Assembly: GCF_016741935.1 (NCBI RefSeq)
Contig: NZ_JAERRG010000002.1
Span: 558,001-622,000 of the forward strand
Length of the DNA stretch: 64,000 nucleotides
Direction: 5' to 3'
From: Streptomyces endocoffeicus
Lineage (GTDB): Bacteria; Actinomycetota; Actinomycetes; Streptomycetales; Streptomycetaceae
This document shows, piece after piece, positions 9,906 through 19,120 of this stretch. A model generated the notes under the pieces. That model worked only from the letters and a program-made list of their open reading frames with translations, had not been told where the DNA came from and did not search any database. The stretch's first letter is position 1. Each line of letters starts with the position of its first letter. Made by a program: the position numbers and the translations under genes.

Positions 9906-12113
9906 ATGCAGACGACATCGTCAGGGATCCCGAGAGATCCCCACCAACCGGACGCGCCACCGCCCGCCGCGGCCGGGGCGCCACCCGCCGCGGCCGGCGG
10001 CAAACGGCGGCGCTCACTGCCCTGGGCGGTCATCGCGGGCTGGGTGCTGCTGCTCCTCGTCGCCGTCCCCTTCGCGGGCAAGCTCGAGGGCGCCAAACGG
10101 GACACGGCCGTCGACTACCTCCCGGCGGGCGCCGACTCCACCCAGGTGGCCCGGCTCCAGGAGCGGCTGCCCGGTGGCGACACCATCGACCTCGTCCTCG
10201 TCTTCCACCGCGACGGCGGGCTGACCGACGACGACCGTAAGGCGGCCGGCGGGCGGGTCGCCGAGGTGGCCGGGCGCCATGACCTCGTCGGTGGCACGGC
10301 GCCGCGCGCCATTCCGTCCAAGGACGGCATGACCGTGATGTACCCCATGGCGCTCACCGGCCTGACGGACGAGAAGGAGCGGGCCGACGCCGTCAAGGAC
10401 GTCCGCGCCGAGCTCGCCTCCCACCCCGAGGGCCTGACCGTCCAGGTCGGTGGTCCCGGGGCGCTCAGCGCCGACTCGCAGGAGGTCTTCGCCTCCACCG
10501 ACGGCACGCTGATGTTCGCCACCGCCGGGGTGGTCGCCCTGCTGCTGATCATCACCTACCGCAGTCCGCTGCTGTGGCTGGTGCCGCTGGGGGTGGTCGG
10601 CGTGGCCGCCATGGCCGCGATGGCGATCGTCTACGGCCTCGTCCAGGGCTTCGACCTCATCGTCACCAGCATGAGCTCCTCGATCATGACGGTGCTGGTC
10701 TTCGGCGCGGGCACCGACTACGCCCTGCTGATCGTGTCCCGCTACCGCGAGGAGCTGCGCCGCCACCGCGCCCCGTACGACGCGATGCGCGAGGCCCTGC
10801 GCGGCTGCGGTCCGGCCGTGCTCGCCTCCAGCGGCACCGTGGCGGCCGGGCTGCTGTGTCTGCTCGCCGCCGACCTCAACAGCAGCAGCGGCCTTGGTCC
10901 GGTCGGCGCGGTCGGGGTCGTCTGCGCGCTGGCCGCCATGATGACGCTGCTGCCCGCGGTGCTGGTGCTGCTGGGGCGGCGGGTGTTCTGGCCGCTGATC
11001 CCCGTCTACGGCAGTGAACCGCGGGCGACCCGGCGCGGGTTCTTCGAGGCGATGGGCGACTCGGCCCGCCGCCGGCCCGGAGCCGTACTCCTCGGCGGTG
11101 CCGCGCTGCTGGGCGTCCTCGCCCTCGGGGTGCTCAATCTGCCCGGCGACCTCAAGCAGGAGGACACCTTCACCGACAAGCCCGAGTCGGTGGCCGCCAC
11201 CCAGACCCTCGCCGCCGCCTATCCGGACAGCAGCAGCCAGCCCATCAGCGTGATGGCGCGCACCGCGGGCGCGGACGAGGTGCTGCGGCGGGCGCGCGGC
11301 ACGGAGGGGGTCGCGCGGGCGGACGCCGGGCGCAGCGGCGGCGGCTGGACGGAGATCGACGTCTTCCCGCGGGGCGCCCCGCAGTCGGCCGAGGAGACGG
11401 CCGCGCTGCACGCCCTGCGCTCGGGTCTGGTGCGGGTCGAGGGCGCCGACGCGCTGGTCGGCGGCCCCAGCGCCCAGCAGCTCGATATGAAGGACACCAA
11501 CGCCCGTGACCGGATGCTGGTCATCCCGCTGGTGCTGATCGCCGTGCTGCTGATCCTCGCCGCCCTGCTGCGCAGCCTCGTCGCGCCGCTGGTGCTGGTC
11601 GTCGCCGTGGTCGCGGTGTGGGGCGCGGCGATGGGGCTCGGCGGGCTCTTCTTCGACCCGGTCTTCGGCTTCGCCGGGGTCGACCCCGGGCTGCCGCTGC
11701 TCTCCTTCGTCTTCCTGGTCGCCCTCGGCGTGGACTACGGCATCTTCCTGATGCACCGGATGCGGGAGGAGTCGCTGCGCGGGGCGGATGTCCCGGACGC
11801 GGCGGTGACCGCGCTGCGCACGACGGGCGGGGTGATCGCGTCGGCCGGTCTGGTGCTGGCGGCGACCTTCGCGGTGCTGGCCTCGCTGCCGATGGTGATG
11901 CTGGTCGAGATGGGGTTCGTGGTGGCGGTCGGAGTGCTGCTCGACACCTTCCTCGTGCGGACGTACCTGGTGACGTCGGCGAGCCTGCTGCTGAAGCGGT
12001 GGGTGTGGTGGCCGGGCGCCCTCTTCCGCCGTACGCCCGCCTCGCCGGCCCCGGCCGCCCAGGACGGACCCGCCGCCGGGTCCCGTCCGGAACCGGCCGT
12101 ACGCGGCGGCTGA
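9906..12113 (+). CDS. MMPL/RND-family membrane transporter
   Basis: The protein has 735 residues with the duplicated RND layout: an N-terminal membrane helix at about 38-56, an extracytoplasmic domain, a bundle of helices at about 200-370, a second soluble domain, and a second bundle from about 540 to 705. Conserved membrane motifs GAGTDYALLIVSRYREEL and VALGVDYGIFLMHRMREE carry the Asp-Tyr pair used in proton relay by MMPL proteins. The family exports lipids and hydrophobic compounds; the substrate here is unknown. A two-component system follows in the same direction after 225 bp and may regulate it. Confidence 0.92.
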   Translation: MQTTSSGIPRDPHQPDAPPPAAAGAPPAAAGGKRRRSLPWAVIAGWVLLLLVAVPFAGKLEGAKRDTAVDYLPAGADSTQVARLQERLPGGDTIDLVLVFHRDGGLTDDDRKAAGGRVAEVAGRHDLVGGTAPRAIPSKDGMTVMYPMALTGLTDEKERADAVKDVRAELASHPEGLTVQVGGPGALSADSQEVFASTDGTLMFATAGVVALLLIITYRSPLLWLVPLGVVGVAAMAAMAIVYGLVQGFDLIVTSMSSSIMTVLVFGAGTDYALLIVSRYREELRRHRAPYDAMREALRGCGPAVLASSGTVAAGLLCLLAADLNSSSGLGPVGAVGVVCALAAMMTLLPAVLVLLGRRVFWPLIPVYGSEPRATRRGFFEAMGDSARRRPGAVLLGGAALLGVLALGVLNLPGDLKQEDTFTDKPESVAATQTLAAAYPDSSSQPISVMARTAGADEVLRRARGTEGVARADAGRSGGGWTEIDVFPRGAPQSAEETAALHALRSGLVRVEGADALVGGPSAQQLDMKDTNARDRMLVIPLVLIAVLLILAALLRSLVAPLVLVVAVVAVWGAAMGLGGLFFDPVFGFAGVDPGLPLLSFVFLVALGVDYGIFLMHRMREESLRGADVPDAAVTALRTTGGVIASAGLVLAATFAVLASLPMVMLVEMGFVVAVGVLLDTFLVRTYLVTSASLLLKRWVWWPGALFRRTPASPAPAAQDGPAAGSRPEPAVRGG

Positions 12114-12338
12114 CGCCGTCCCTCAGCCCGGACCGGCCGCACAGGGGACTGCCGGTCCGGGACACCCTCGTACCGCCCCAGGCCGCCCCAGGCCGCCCCC
12201 AGGCCGCTCTACGGCCGCCTCCTGGCCGTTCCATGGCCCTCTCTGGCCGCTCTCCGGATCCGTGCAGCCCTATGTGATCCGTACCGCCCTATGGGACGCG
12301 TACAGCCCTATGGCTCGGCCCGAGGCGGATCCCCGAGG
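12114..12338 (+). other. Intergenic region with short tandem repeats
   Basis: The stretch near 12178-12210 repeats ccaggccgcc about four times, and three spaced copies of ccctatg(g/t) lie at about 12269-12311 before the kinase gene. These may be regulatory sites or simple slippage; no gene is seen. Confidence 0.4.
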
Positions 12339-13823
12339 ATGGAGCCCGTGCCCGTACCTCCTACGACCCACTCCACGACCCACTCCGCGCCCCACCCGCC
12401 GGAGCGTGCCGTCGGCGCGCGGCACCCCGCCGCGCGCTTCGCCGTCCACCGCGCGATCGCCTCCGCGTCGCGCGCCCTGCACAACGGCCCCCGCCCCGCC
12501 GAGGCCCCGGAGGAGGCCCGCGGGCGGCGGCGGGTGGACGCCCGGATCGCCGGTGCGGTGCTGGTCCTCCAGGTGATCCTGGCACTGCTCAACCTCGACC
12601 GGAACGGCCACCGCCCGGACGCGTTCGGCTGGGTGCTGCTCGCCGCCAGCGCCACGGTGCTCATCGGGCGGCGGCACAGCCCGATGGTGGTCACCGTGGC
12701 GGTGGTGTTCATGGTCGGGCCGTACCACGCCATGGACAACGTCCATATCGCGGTCGTCCCGGCCGGGCTCCTCGCCGTCTACACGCTCGCCGTCATGGGC
12801 CCGCCGCTGCGGTCCTTCCTCACCGTCACCGCCGTGATCTCGATCATGGTGTCGGTGATGGCCCTGAGCGGGAAGCCGCACGCCGGTCTCGACATGCTGC
12901 GCACCTCCGGCTGGGTGCTGTCGGTCGTGGTGATCGGCGAGGCGGTGCGCATCCACCGCAAGTACATCGCCGCGATCCTGGAGCGGGCCGAACGCGCCGA
13001 GCGGACCCGCGAGGACGAGGCGGCCCGGCGGGTCGCCGAGGAACGGCTGCGCATCGCGCGCGATCTGCACGATCTGCTCGCGCACAGCATCACCCTCATC
13101 GGCGTCCAGACCTCCGTCGCGGCGCATGTCCTGATCGCCGACCCCGAGCGGCTGGACCGCGAGGCGATGGCCAAGTCGCTCGACTCGATCGCCGACACCT
13201 GCCGGGACGCCCGCGCCGAACTCCGGGCCACCCTTCAGGTGCTCCGCGGCGGCGCGGGCGGCGACGCCGACCGCGCGGACGAGGAGGACACCGGGCCGCT
13301 GCCGGGGCTCGCCGGACTCGCCGACCTGGCCGCGGCGGCGGAGGCGGCGGGCGTCCGCGTGGACCTTACGGTCGACGTGGAGGCGTCCGAGCTGTCGCCC
13401 GCCGTGGGCGCCGCCGCGTACCGGATCGTGCAGGAGGCCCTGACCAACGCCGTCCGTCACGCGCCCGGCACAAGGGTGCGGATCACGCTCGTACGGGACG
13501 AGGGGGAGCTGAGCGTCGCCGCCGTGGACGACGGCCCCGGGGGCGAGGAACCGCTCCTTACCGCACCCGTCGAAACGGGCTACGGCATTGTGGGCATGCG
13601 CGAGCGGGCCCGCAGCGTCGCGGGCACCCTGTCCGCCGGACCGCGCGAGGACGGGCCCGGCTTCGCGATCAGGGCCGCGCTGCCGTGGGGGAGGGGCGGC
13701 CCGCCCGGCGGCCGTAAGGGCACCGCCCCAGGTCCCGGCGCCGCCCCAGGCAACGCCACCGGCACAGGCAACGCCACCGGCACCGGACAGACCGCCGCAC
13801 CGACCAGGGAGGCCACCGCATGA
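12339..13823 (+). CDS. NarL/DesK-type sensor histidine kinase
   Basis: The protein has 494 residues. An N-terminal block of four or five membrane helices at about 65-205 is followed by a HisKA_3 dimerisation domain with RDLHDLLAHS (phospho-His) near residue 245. The HATPase_c domain carries EALTNAVRHAP (N box) and DDGPGG (G1). The C-terminal tail after about 460 is low-complexity Ala/Gly/Thr/Pro with a repeated GNATGTG. ATG 12339 was chosen; a GAGG element lies close by. The stop overlaps the response-regulator start (ATGA), so the two are translationally coupled. The signal sensed is unknown. Confidence 0.93.
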   Translation: MEPVPVPPTTHSTTHSAPHPPERAVGARHPAARFAVHRAIASASRALHNGPRPAEAPEEARGRRRVDARIAGAVLVLQVILALLNLDRNGHRPDAFGWVLLAASATVLIGRRHSPMVVTVAVVFMVGPYHAMDNVHIAVVPAGLLAVYTLAVMGPPLRSFLTVTAVISIMVSVMALSGKPHAGLDMLRTSGWVLSVVVIGEAVRIHRKYIAAILERAERAERTREDEAARRVAEERLRIARDLHDLLAHSITLIGVQTSVAAHVLIADPERLDREAMAKSLDSIADTCRDARAELRATLQVLRGGAGGDADRADEEDTGPLPGLAGLADLAAAAEAAGVRVDLTVDVEASELSPAVGAAAYRIVQEALTNAVRHAPGTRVRITLVRDEGELSVAAVDDGPGGEEPLLTAPVETGYGIVGMRERARSVAGTLSAGPREDGPGFAIRAALPWGRGGPPGGRKGTAPGPGAAPGNATGTGNATGTGQTAAPTREATA

Positions 13824-14599
13824 CCACGCCACCGGACCCGCCGTCCGGGACCAGACCAGTGGACCCCGCACCGGCCGCCGCCCCTGGCGCCGCCGCCCCC
13901 GGGGCCGCCGCGCCGATCAGGGTGCTGCTCGCGGACGACCAGACGCTGGTCCGTTCCGCCTTCGCTATGCTGGTCTCCTCGGCCCGCGACATGGACGTGG
14001 TCGGGCAGGCGGGCACCGGCCGCGAGGCCGTGGAACTGGCCCGCACCGCCCGCGCCGACCTCGTGGTCATGGACATCCGGATGCCCGATCTCGACGGCAT
14101 CGAGGCCACCCGCCGGATCGCCGCCGACGAGGACCTCGCCGGGGTCAAGGTGCTCGTGCTGACGACGTACGACACCGATGAGCACATCGTCGAGGCGCTG
14201 CGCGCGGGCGCGTCCGGCTTCCTGGTGAAGGACACCCGGCCGGCCGAACTCCTCGACGCCATACGGACCGTGGCGGCGGGGGAGTCCCTGCTCTCGCCCG
14301 GTCCCACCGCCCGGCTCATCGCCCGCGTCCTGCGCCTGCCGGAGGCCCCGCCGCCCGGCGTTCCCGCGCCCGCCGCGCTGGCCGCGCTCTCCGAACGCGA
14401 ACGGCAGGTGCTCACCCTCGTCGCCCGGGGCCTCAACAACGCCGAGGCCGCGCAGACCCTCGGCCTCTCGCCGCTCACCACCAAGACCCATGTCAGCCGC
14501 ATCATGGGCAAGCTGGGCGCCCGCGACCGCGCCCAACTCGTCATCGCGGCCTATGAGTCCGGCCTGGTCACCCCGACTTGTCGGTCGGAATCTCCTTGA
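13820..14599 (+). CDS. LuxR/NarL-family response regulator
   Basis: The protein has 259 residues. After a Pro/Ala-rich N-terminal extension of about 33 residues comes a receiver domain with acidic ADDQ, phospho-acceptor Asp in VVMDIRMPD near residue 88, Thr in LTTYDTD and Lys in VKDTRP. A GerE-type helix-turn-helix follows, with SERERQVLTLVARGLNNAE and the recognition helix near LTTKTHVSRIMGKL. The pair with the upstream kinase is complete. Its 3' end overlaps the convergent YegP-like gene by 32 bp. Confidence 0.95.
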   Translation: MTTPPDPPSGTRPVDPAPAAAPGAAAPGAAAPIRVLLADDQTLVRSAFAMLVSSARDMDVVGQAGTGREAVELARTARADLVVMDIRMPDLDGIEATRRIAADEDLAGVKVLVLTTYDTDEHIVEALRAGASGFLVKDTRPAELLDAIRTVAAGESLLSPGPTARLIARVLRLPEAPPPGVPAPAALAALSERERQVLTLVARGLNNAEAAQTLGLSPLTTKTHVSRIMGKLGARDRAQLVIAAYESGLVTPTCRSESP

Positions 14600-14762
14600 T
14601 CTCGGCCGTCGGGGCGTTCTTCTTGACGGATTCGACGCCCTTCTGCGCGGCGGACTTCGACTCATAGGCCTCGCCGACCGCGATGATCTCGCCGTTGCCC
14701 GCCTTCAGCCGGAAGCGGTGCTTGCCGCGCTTGTCCTCGTAGATCTCGAACTTGCCTGCCAT
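14568..14762 (-). CDS. YegP-family (DUF1508) small protein
   Basis: The protein has 64 residues starting MAGKFEIYEDKRGKHRFRLKA, the classic DUF1508 pattern with EAYESKSAAQKGVESVKKNA. ATG 14762 has a GGAGG site 8 bp upstream on the minus strand. Single-repeat YegP proteins are small beta-alpha folds of unknown function. The stop lies inside the 3' end of the response-regulator gene on the other strand. Confidence 0.9.
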   Translation of the reverse strand: MAGKFEIYEDKRGKHRFRLKAGNGEIIAVGEAYESKSAAQKGVESVKKNAPTAEIKEIPTDKSG

Positions 14763-14840
14763 GGATGCCACCTCCACTAGGGCGTGTCCGGCGGATCTTG
14801 CCGCCTGCGGCGGGCTGCTCCCCTCCCGCCCCTTCCCGCA

Positions 14841-14867
14841 GCATCGATCTGCGGCTCCGCCGCGTGG
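14841..14867 (-). repeat. Short dispersed module shared with repeat copy B
   Basis: The minus strand reads cacgcggcggagccgca-atcga-gc with two single differences from 46770-46797, where the same module is inserted in the dispersed repeat. The surrounding stretch 14763-14959 has no gene. Confidence 0.6.
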
Positions 14868-14959
14868 TCCGCTGGACACCTCGTCGTCCCGGGCCCCTCA
14901 AACCACCGTAGAGCGGGCAATGCGGGCTCGCACTCCCACAGCCGATCAGGCAAAGGGCG

Positions 14960-15604
14960 TCAGGGAGCGCCGAACAGCGGGCGGCACGGCTCCAGTCCGG
15001 CGATCTCGACCGGGGTGGCGCGGTGCTCCTCCCAGGCCGCGCGGTCCAGCCGCAGCCGCTGAAGGGTGCGGGCCTCGCCCCGTACGGCGAGCACGGACAG
15101 CCCGTCGGGCCGGTAACCGAGCCGCCGGGACACGCCCAGCGAGCGGCCGTTCTCCACCATCGCGCCCGAGACCAGCGACAGCGCGCCCAGCCCCTCGAAC
15201 GCCAGGTGCGCCACCGCCGCCCGCATCTCCGTGCCCAGACCCTTGCCCTGGTGGGCGGTGCCCAGCCAGGATCCGGTCTCGGCCTCCCGCGTGACGGCGA
15301 ACTCGGTCGCGAACAGGTCCTGCCGCCCGATCACCGCCCCCTCGTGCAGCACCGCGAGGCTCAGCGTCCACTGCTCCGGCCGCCATTCGGCGATGGTGCG
15401 CAGCACATGCTGGAAGGTGCCGCGTCCGCGCTCCTCCGGGGGCACGTCGGTCCACGGGACGGCGAAGGGCATCTCGTCCGGGTCGTGCACCCCGCCCGCC
15501 GCGACCGCGGCGAGCTCGTCGAGCAGAGGGACGTCGGGAAGCCGCAGCTCCAGGCGCGGCGTACGCAGGCGAAGCCCGTACGGGGGCCAGTAATGGGGGT
15601 CCAT
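14960..15604 (-). CDS. GNAT-family N-acetyltransferase (RimJ/RimL type)
   Basis: The protein has 214 residues. It starts with a strand typical of RimJ-like enzymes, LRLRTPRLELRLPD, and carries the acetyl-CoA loop at GTAHQGKGLGTEMRAAV near residue 135, followed by ENGRSLGVSRRLGY, the usual N-S-x-x-V-x-x-x-L-G-Y region. The family acetylates protein N-termini or small amines; the substrate is not predictable. It is transcribed away from the other acetyltransferase gene. Confidence 0.88.
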   Translation of the reverse strand: MDPHYWPPYGLRLRTPRLELRLPDVPLLDELAAVAAGGVHDPDEMPFAVPWTDVPPEERGRGTFQHVLRTIAEWRPEQWTLSLAVLHEGAVIGRQDLFATEFAVTREAETGSWLGTAHQGKGLGTEMRAAVAHLAFEGLGALSLVSGAMVENGRSLGVSRRLGYRPDGLSVLAVRGEARTLQRLRLDRAAWEEHRATPVEIAGLEPCRPLFGAP

Positions 15605-15728
15605 GACGGGAGGCTGCCGGAGCCGCGGACGCCGAGTCGAACCAATTACGGCCGACCGTGTGGCCCGCCCCGCTCATGGGCGCACAATTCGTTTGCCGTA
15701 GTGCGGTGTTCGGACGCATCCTGTCCCG

Positions 15729-16277
15729 ATGTTGATCCGACGAGAGACCCGCTCCGACATCGACGCCATACGGGCCGTCACCTCGGCCGCGTTCGCGAAG
15801 TCGGACACCTCGGACACCTTGAGCGGCTCGAACCCCCCGCCTCCGGTCGAGGCCACGCTGCTGGACGAGCTCCGGGTCAGCGACGGCTGGCTGCCCGCGC
15901 TCTCGTTCGTCGCCACCGGCGACCGCGGCGAGGTGATCGGCCATGTCGTGTGCACCCGCGGCCATGTCGGCTCCGACCTGGCCCTCGCCCTCGGCCTCGG
16001 CCCGCTCAGCGTGCACCCCGCCCATCAGGGCCGTGGCGTGGGCCTCGCGCTCGTCCACGCGGTGCTCGGCGCCGCGGACGCGTTCGGCGAATCGCTGGTC
16101 GCCCTGCTGGGCAGCCCCGCCTACTACGGCCGGTTCGGCTTCCGCCCGGCGACCGAGTACGGCATCACGGCCCCGGATCCGGCCTGGGGCGAGTACTTCC
16201 AGGTCCGGACCCTGACCGCCTATCAGCCGACCGTCAAGGGCCCCTTCAGGTACGCCGAGCCGTTCGACCACGTCTGA
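15729..16277 (+). CDS. GNAT-family N-acetyltransferase (YhbS-like)
   Basis: The protein has 182 residues. The start MLIRRETRSDIDAIRAV, the beta strand GLGPLSVHPAHQGRGVGLALV (acetyl-CoA binding at Q-G-R-G-V-G) and GSPAYYGRFGFRPA near residue 137 match YhbS-type acetyltransferases. The substrate is unknown. It is divergent from the RimJ-like gene, with 124 bp between. Confidence 0.9.
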   Translation: MLIRRETRSDIDAIRAVTSAAFAKSDTSDTLSGSNPPPPVEATLLDELRVSDGWLPALSFVATGDRGEVIGHVVCTRGHVGSDLALALGLGPLSVHPAHQGRGVGLALVHAVLGAADAFGESLVALLGSPAYYGRFGFRPATEYGITAPDPAWGEYFQVRTLTAYQPTVKGPFRYAEPFDHV

Positions 16278-16284
16278 CGCGGCG

Positions 16285-16376
16285 AGAGCCAAGGCCCACA
16301 GAGCCAAGGCCCACAGAGCCGAGGCTCACTGCGGCGGCGAAGAACCGAGCTCACCACGGCGGCGAAGATCCGAAGC
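16285..16376. repeat. Short tandem repeats between convergent genes
   Basis: The sequence agccaaggcccacag occurs twice and in a changed third copy, followed by two copies of a roughly 27-bp unit containing cggcggcgaaga-ccga-gctca. It has no coding look. Confidence 0.5.
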
Positions 16377-16640
16377 TCATTGCGGCGACGCGTCGGGCGG
16401 CGGAAGCCGGACGATCCGCTCCCGGTCCACCGACTCCACGCCGTCCACCGCCCCCAGCACCGGGATCCGGTCCTCCGCGATCGTCCCGGACAGCGAGCCC
16501 AGGATCGGCTGCTCACCGGTGACCGTCAGCCCGACCCGGCGCGCGGCCTCCACCACCTGGGCGAACCGGTCCGGGTCGACCGAGAGGATGACCCCGACCG
16601 GCCCGGACCGTGCCGTCTGCCCCATGGCGCCCCCGCTCAC
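16377..16640 (-). CDS. Small I9-like protein, putative inhibitor of the adjacent subtilisin
   Basis: The protein has 87 residues. The GTG start overlaps the TGA stop of the protease gene (GTGA), so it is translationally coupled. The pattern of a beta strand (VGVILSVDPD), a helix (RFAQVVEAARRVGL), a strand (SLSGTIAEDRIPVL) and the terminal GVESVDRERIVRLPP matches the beta-alpha-beta layout of inhibitor I9 subtilisin propeptides, where a V-x-S-V-E-x-D-x-x-V strand ends the fold. No cysteine and no signal peptide. I infer a free-standing intracellular inhibitor or chaperone of the upstream protease; no direct evidence exists in the sequence. Confidence 0.6.
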   Translation of the reverse strand: MSGGAMGQTARSGPVGVILSVDPDRFAQVVEAARRVGLTVTGEQPILGSLSGTIAEDRIPVLGAVDGVESVDRERIVRLPPPDASPQ

Positions 16641-17986
16641 GGGGCCTGGAGCAGACCCGCGCCGATGTCCGCGCCCGGTTGCGCCAGCGGATGGGCACCG
16701 GACAGCAGACGGGTGCTCAGGTCGGCCGCTGAGGCCTCCGGATGCGCCTGGGCCAGCAGCGTGACCACACCGGCGGCATGCGGCGTCGCCATGCTGGTGC
16801 CGCTCATCGTCTGGTACGTGCCGTCGGGCGCGGCCGAGAAGATGTCGACCCCGGGCGCCGCGATATTGACCTCCCCGCCCGCGCCGTTGATGGCGCCGCA
16901 GGAGAAGAACGCGGTCCCCAGGTCCTTGCCGAGCGCCGCCACCGCCAGGATGGACGGGCAGTTGGCGGGCCGTCCCACCGGCGCCACGAAGCCGGGCCGC
17001 CGACTCTCGTTGCCCGCCGCGGCCACGATCACGGTGCCGCGCCGCAGTGCGCGCCGCGCCACGTTCTCGTAGGTCTGCGGGAACAGCTCGCCCGGCTCCA
17101 CCGGAGCCCCGAGCGACATGGAGATCACCCGGGCGCCCTGGGCGACCGCCCAGGCCATCCCCGCCAGGATCTCGCCGTCGGAGCCCACGCCCTGGTCGCT
17201 GAGCACCTTGCCGACCAGCACCCGGGCCTCACCGGCCACGCCGTACCGGGGCGCGTGCCCGGGTTTGGCCGGACCGGCCACGGTGCCGACGCAGTGGGTG
17301 CCGTGGCCATGGCCGTCCTCGACGCTCGCCCCGGACACGAAGGAGGCGCTCGCCTCGACGCATCCGGTCAGATCCGGGTGGTCGGTGTCCACCCCGGTGT
17401 CGAGCACGGCGACCTTCACCCCGCTGCCCGTCAGATGCGACCAGCTGGCGCGGATCCCCTGGAGTCCCCAGGTGGTGTTCTGCTCGTCCCACGCCGGTCC
17501 CAGCGAGGTGGCGAGCTCGGCCCGGGTGTGCCGGGACACCTCGTCATCGTCGCTGCGGTACGTCGGGAAGAAGCCGGTCAGCGTGCGTTGCGGCTCCGTG
17601 ATCACCGACGCGTACACCACGCGCTCCGGCTCCGTCGCGATGATCGTCGACTCCGCCTCCGCCGTGGTGACCAGCGCATGGCGCTGGTCCGGCTGCACAT
17701 CGACGACGGCGACGCCGAGTTCGTCGAAGACCACCGACACATCGGCGCGCCCGAGCAGCTCCGCCGCCCCGGGCTCGGCCCCGCGGACGCGCTCCACGGA
17801 CGAGATCCCCACGGACGAGCGCAGTGCCTCCATACCGCGGTCGGGCTCGTGCTGATCGAGCAGGACCACATACCGCCCGGTGTACTCGGTCTGCTGCGCC
17901 CCCAGCGGCATACCTGCCCGCTGGTGCGGCCGTTCCCCGTTCGGTCCCTTACCCATGGGCCCCACGGGCCCAGGTCCGTTCGTCAT
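16637..17986 (-). CDS. Subtilisin-like S8 serine protease, no signal peptide
   Basis: The protein has 449 residues. ATG 17986 follows GGAGAAAGG. The triad is complete: Asp in VAVLDTGVDTDHPD, His in GHGTHCVGT, Ser in GTSMATPHAAG, with the oxyanion Asn in AAGNES. The N-terminal 150 residues include YVVLLDQHEPDRGMEAL and a block rich in V, D and E that may act as a pro-region. The first residues are polar (TNGPGPVGPMGKGPNG), so there is no Sec signal. Comparable leaderless subtilases act inside the cell. The downstream overlapping small gene is probably its regulator. Confidence 0.93.
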   Translation of the reverse strand: MTNGPGPVGPMGKGPNGERPHQRAGMPLGAQQTEYTGRYVVLLDQHEPDRGMEALRSSVGISSVERVRGAEPGAAELLGRADVSVVFDELGVAVVDVQPDQRHALVTTAEAESTIIATEPERVVYASVITEPQRTLTGFFPTYRSDDDEVSRHTRAELATSLGPAWDEQNTTWGLQGIRASWSHLTGSGVKVAVLDTGVDTDHPDLTGCVEASASFVSGASVEDGHGHGTHCVGTVAGPAKPGHAPRYGVAGEARVLVGKVLSDQGVGSDGEILAGMAWAVAQGARVISMSLGAPVEPGELFPQTYENVARRALRRGTVIVAAAGNESRRPGFVAPVGRPANCPSILAVAALGKDLGTAFFSCGAINGAGGEVNIAAPGVDIFSAAPDGTYQTMSGTSMATPHAAGVVTLLAQAHPEASAADLSTRLLSGAHPLAQPGADIGAGLLQAP

Positions 17987-18361
17987 TGCCTTTCTCCGCT
18001 CCTGTGCGCGGGCAGTGTGCTCCCCGGGATGTTTCACCCGCCCCCACAGTCCCCCGAGCCCCCACGTCCCCCTTATGCCCACCGTCACCCCCCGCGTGGG
18101 GGCCCGCAACTCGGGGCGCGGGCGCCCCCGCACATCGATCGAAGAGCGGGGGCTCGAAGGGGCGGGGGAGAACTGTGGCGGTCGCCAAGGGCAACGCGGA
18201 GGCGCTGACGCGGTCCGGGCTCGCGGGCCGACGAAGTTGAGCATGGTCTGACCCCCGTACAGCACCATGCCGACTTCCATCGGACGTGCGGCATCAACCA
18301 TGAGCGTTTGTGCCGACCCTCCACGGATTCTCGCCGGCGCCCCGCAGGAGGACGCCGGACC
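17987..18361. other. Intergenic stretch upstream of the subtilisin gene
   Basis: About 375 bp that includes the protease promoter region on the minus strand. I see no gene with a ribosome binding site and no clear hairpin. Confidence 0.4.
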
Positions 18362-18835
18362 TCACCCGAACTGGCCGGGCTGGTAGTCGCCGGCGGGCTG
18401 CTGGACGATGACGTTCAGCCGGTTGTAGGTGTTGATGATGGCGATGATCGACACCAGAGCGGCGAGCTGCTCCTCGTCGTAGTACTTGGCGGCGTTCGCC
18501 CACGCCTCGTCCGTGACACCACCGGACGCGTCGGCGATGCGGGTGCCCTGCTCCGCCAGCTCCAGGGCGGCGCGCTCGGCGGCGGTGAACACCGTGGCCT
18601 CCCGCCAGACCGCGACGAGGTTCAGGCGCGTCGAGGTCTCCCCGGCCTTCGCGGCGTCCTTGGTGTGCATGTCGGTGCAGAAGCCGCAGCCGTTGATCTG
18701 GCTGGCGCGGAGCTTCACCAGCTCCTGCGTCGCGGCAGGCAGCGCCGAGTCGCCGATCACCTTGCCCGCGGAGTTGAGGTGCTTCAGGAACGTGCCGAGG
18801 AGCGGGTTGCCGAAGAGGTTCAAGCGAGCGTCCAT
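18362..18835 (-). CDS. Carboxymuconolactone decarboxylase / AhpD-like protein
   Basis: The protein has 157 residues, all helical. The redox pair CGFC with a following His (CGFCTDMHTKDA) near residues 50-57 matches AhpD-like alkylhydroperoxidases of the CMD family. It may reduce peroxides with a lipoyl or thioredoxin-type donor. A GGAG-type site precedes ATG 18835. No partner AhpC gene is nearby. Confidence 0.92.
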   Translation of the reverse strand: MDARLNLFGNPLLGTFLKHLNSAGKVIGDSALPAATQELVKLRASQINGCGFCTDMHTKDAAKAGETSTRLNLVAVWREATVFTAAERAALELAEQGTRIADASGGVTDEAWANAAKYYDEEQLAALVSIIAIINTYNRLNVIVQQPAGDYQPGQFG

Positions 18836-18978
18836 GATGGGCTCTCCTATGCGGTTGCCGTGGTTACACCTCCCTGACGGAACGGCTCGGAGAGATGTGA
18901 CAGGCCCGAATGTGACCTGCGTCTCTCATGGCGGGGACGCCGCTCAGGTCGTGGATTCGGCCGGTCCGCTTCCGGGCC

Positions 18979-19040
<62 letters not shown>

Positions 19041-19071
19041 CCGCTGACGGCCGTCGGCTTCGGATCAGCCG

Positions 19072-19101
19072 CCGCCCCTGGACCCCGGGGTCCAGGGGCG
19101 G
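19072..19101 (-). terminator. Perfect 30-bp palindrome downstream of a small gene
   Basis: The 15-bp arms ccgcccctggacccc and its exact complement meet without a loop. It sits 20 bp past the stop of the 49-residue gene. Confidence 0.65.
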
Positions 19102-19120
19102 AGCCCCTGCCACGCGGCGC

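Noticed and set aside
10014..11756. 580-codon minus-strand frame
   Set aside because: Shadow of the MMPL transporter; His/Gln/Glu/Arg-rich low-complexity translation.
12321..12338. Possible earlier start of the histidine kinase at 12291
   Set aside because: ATG 12291 would add a Gly/Arg-rich segment and lacks a ribosome binding site; ATG 12339 fits better, although not strongly.
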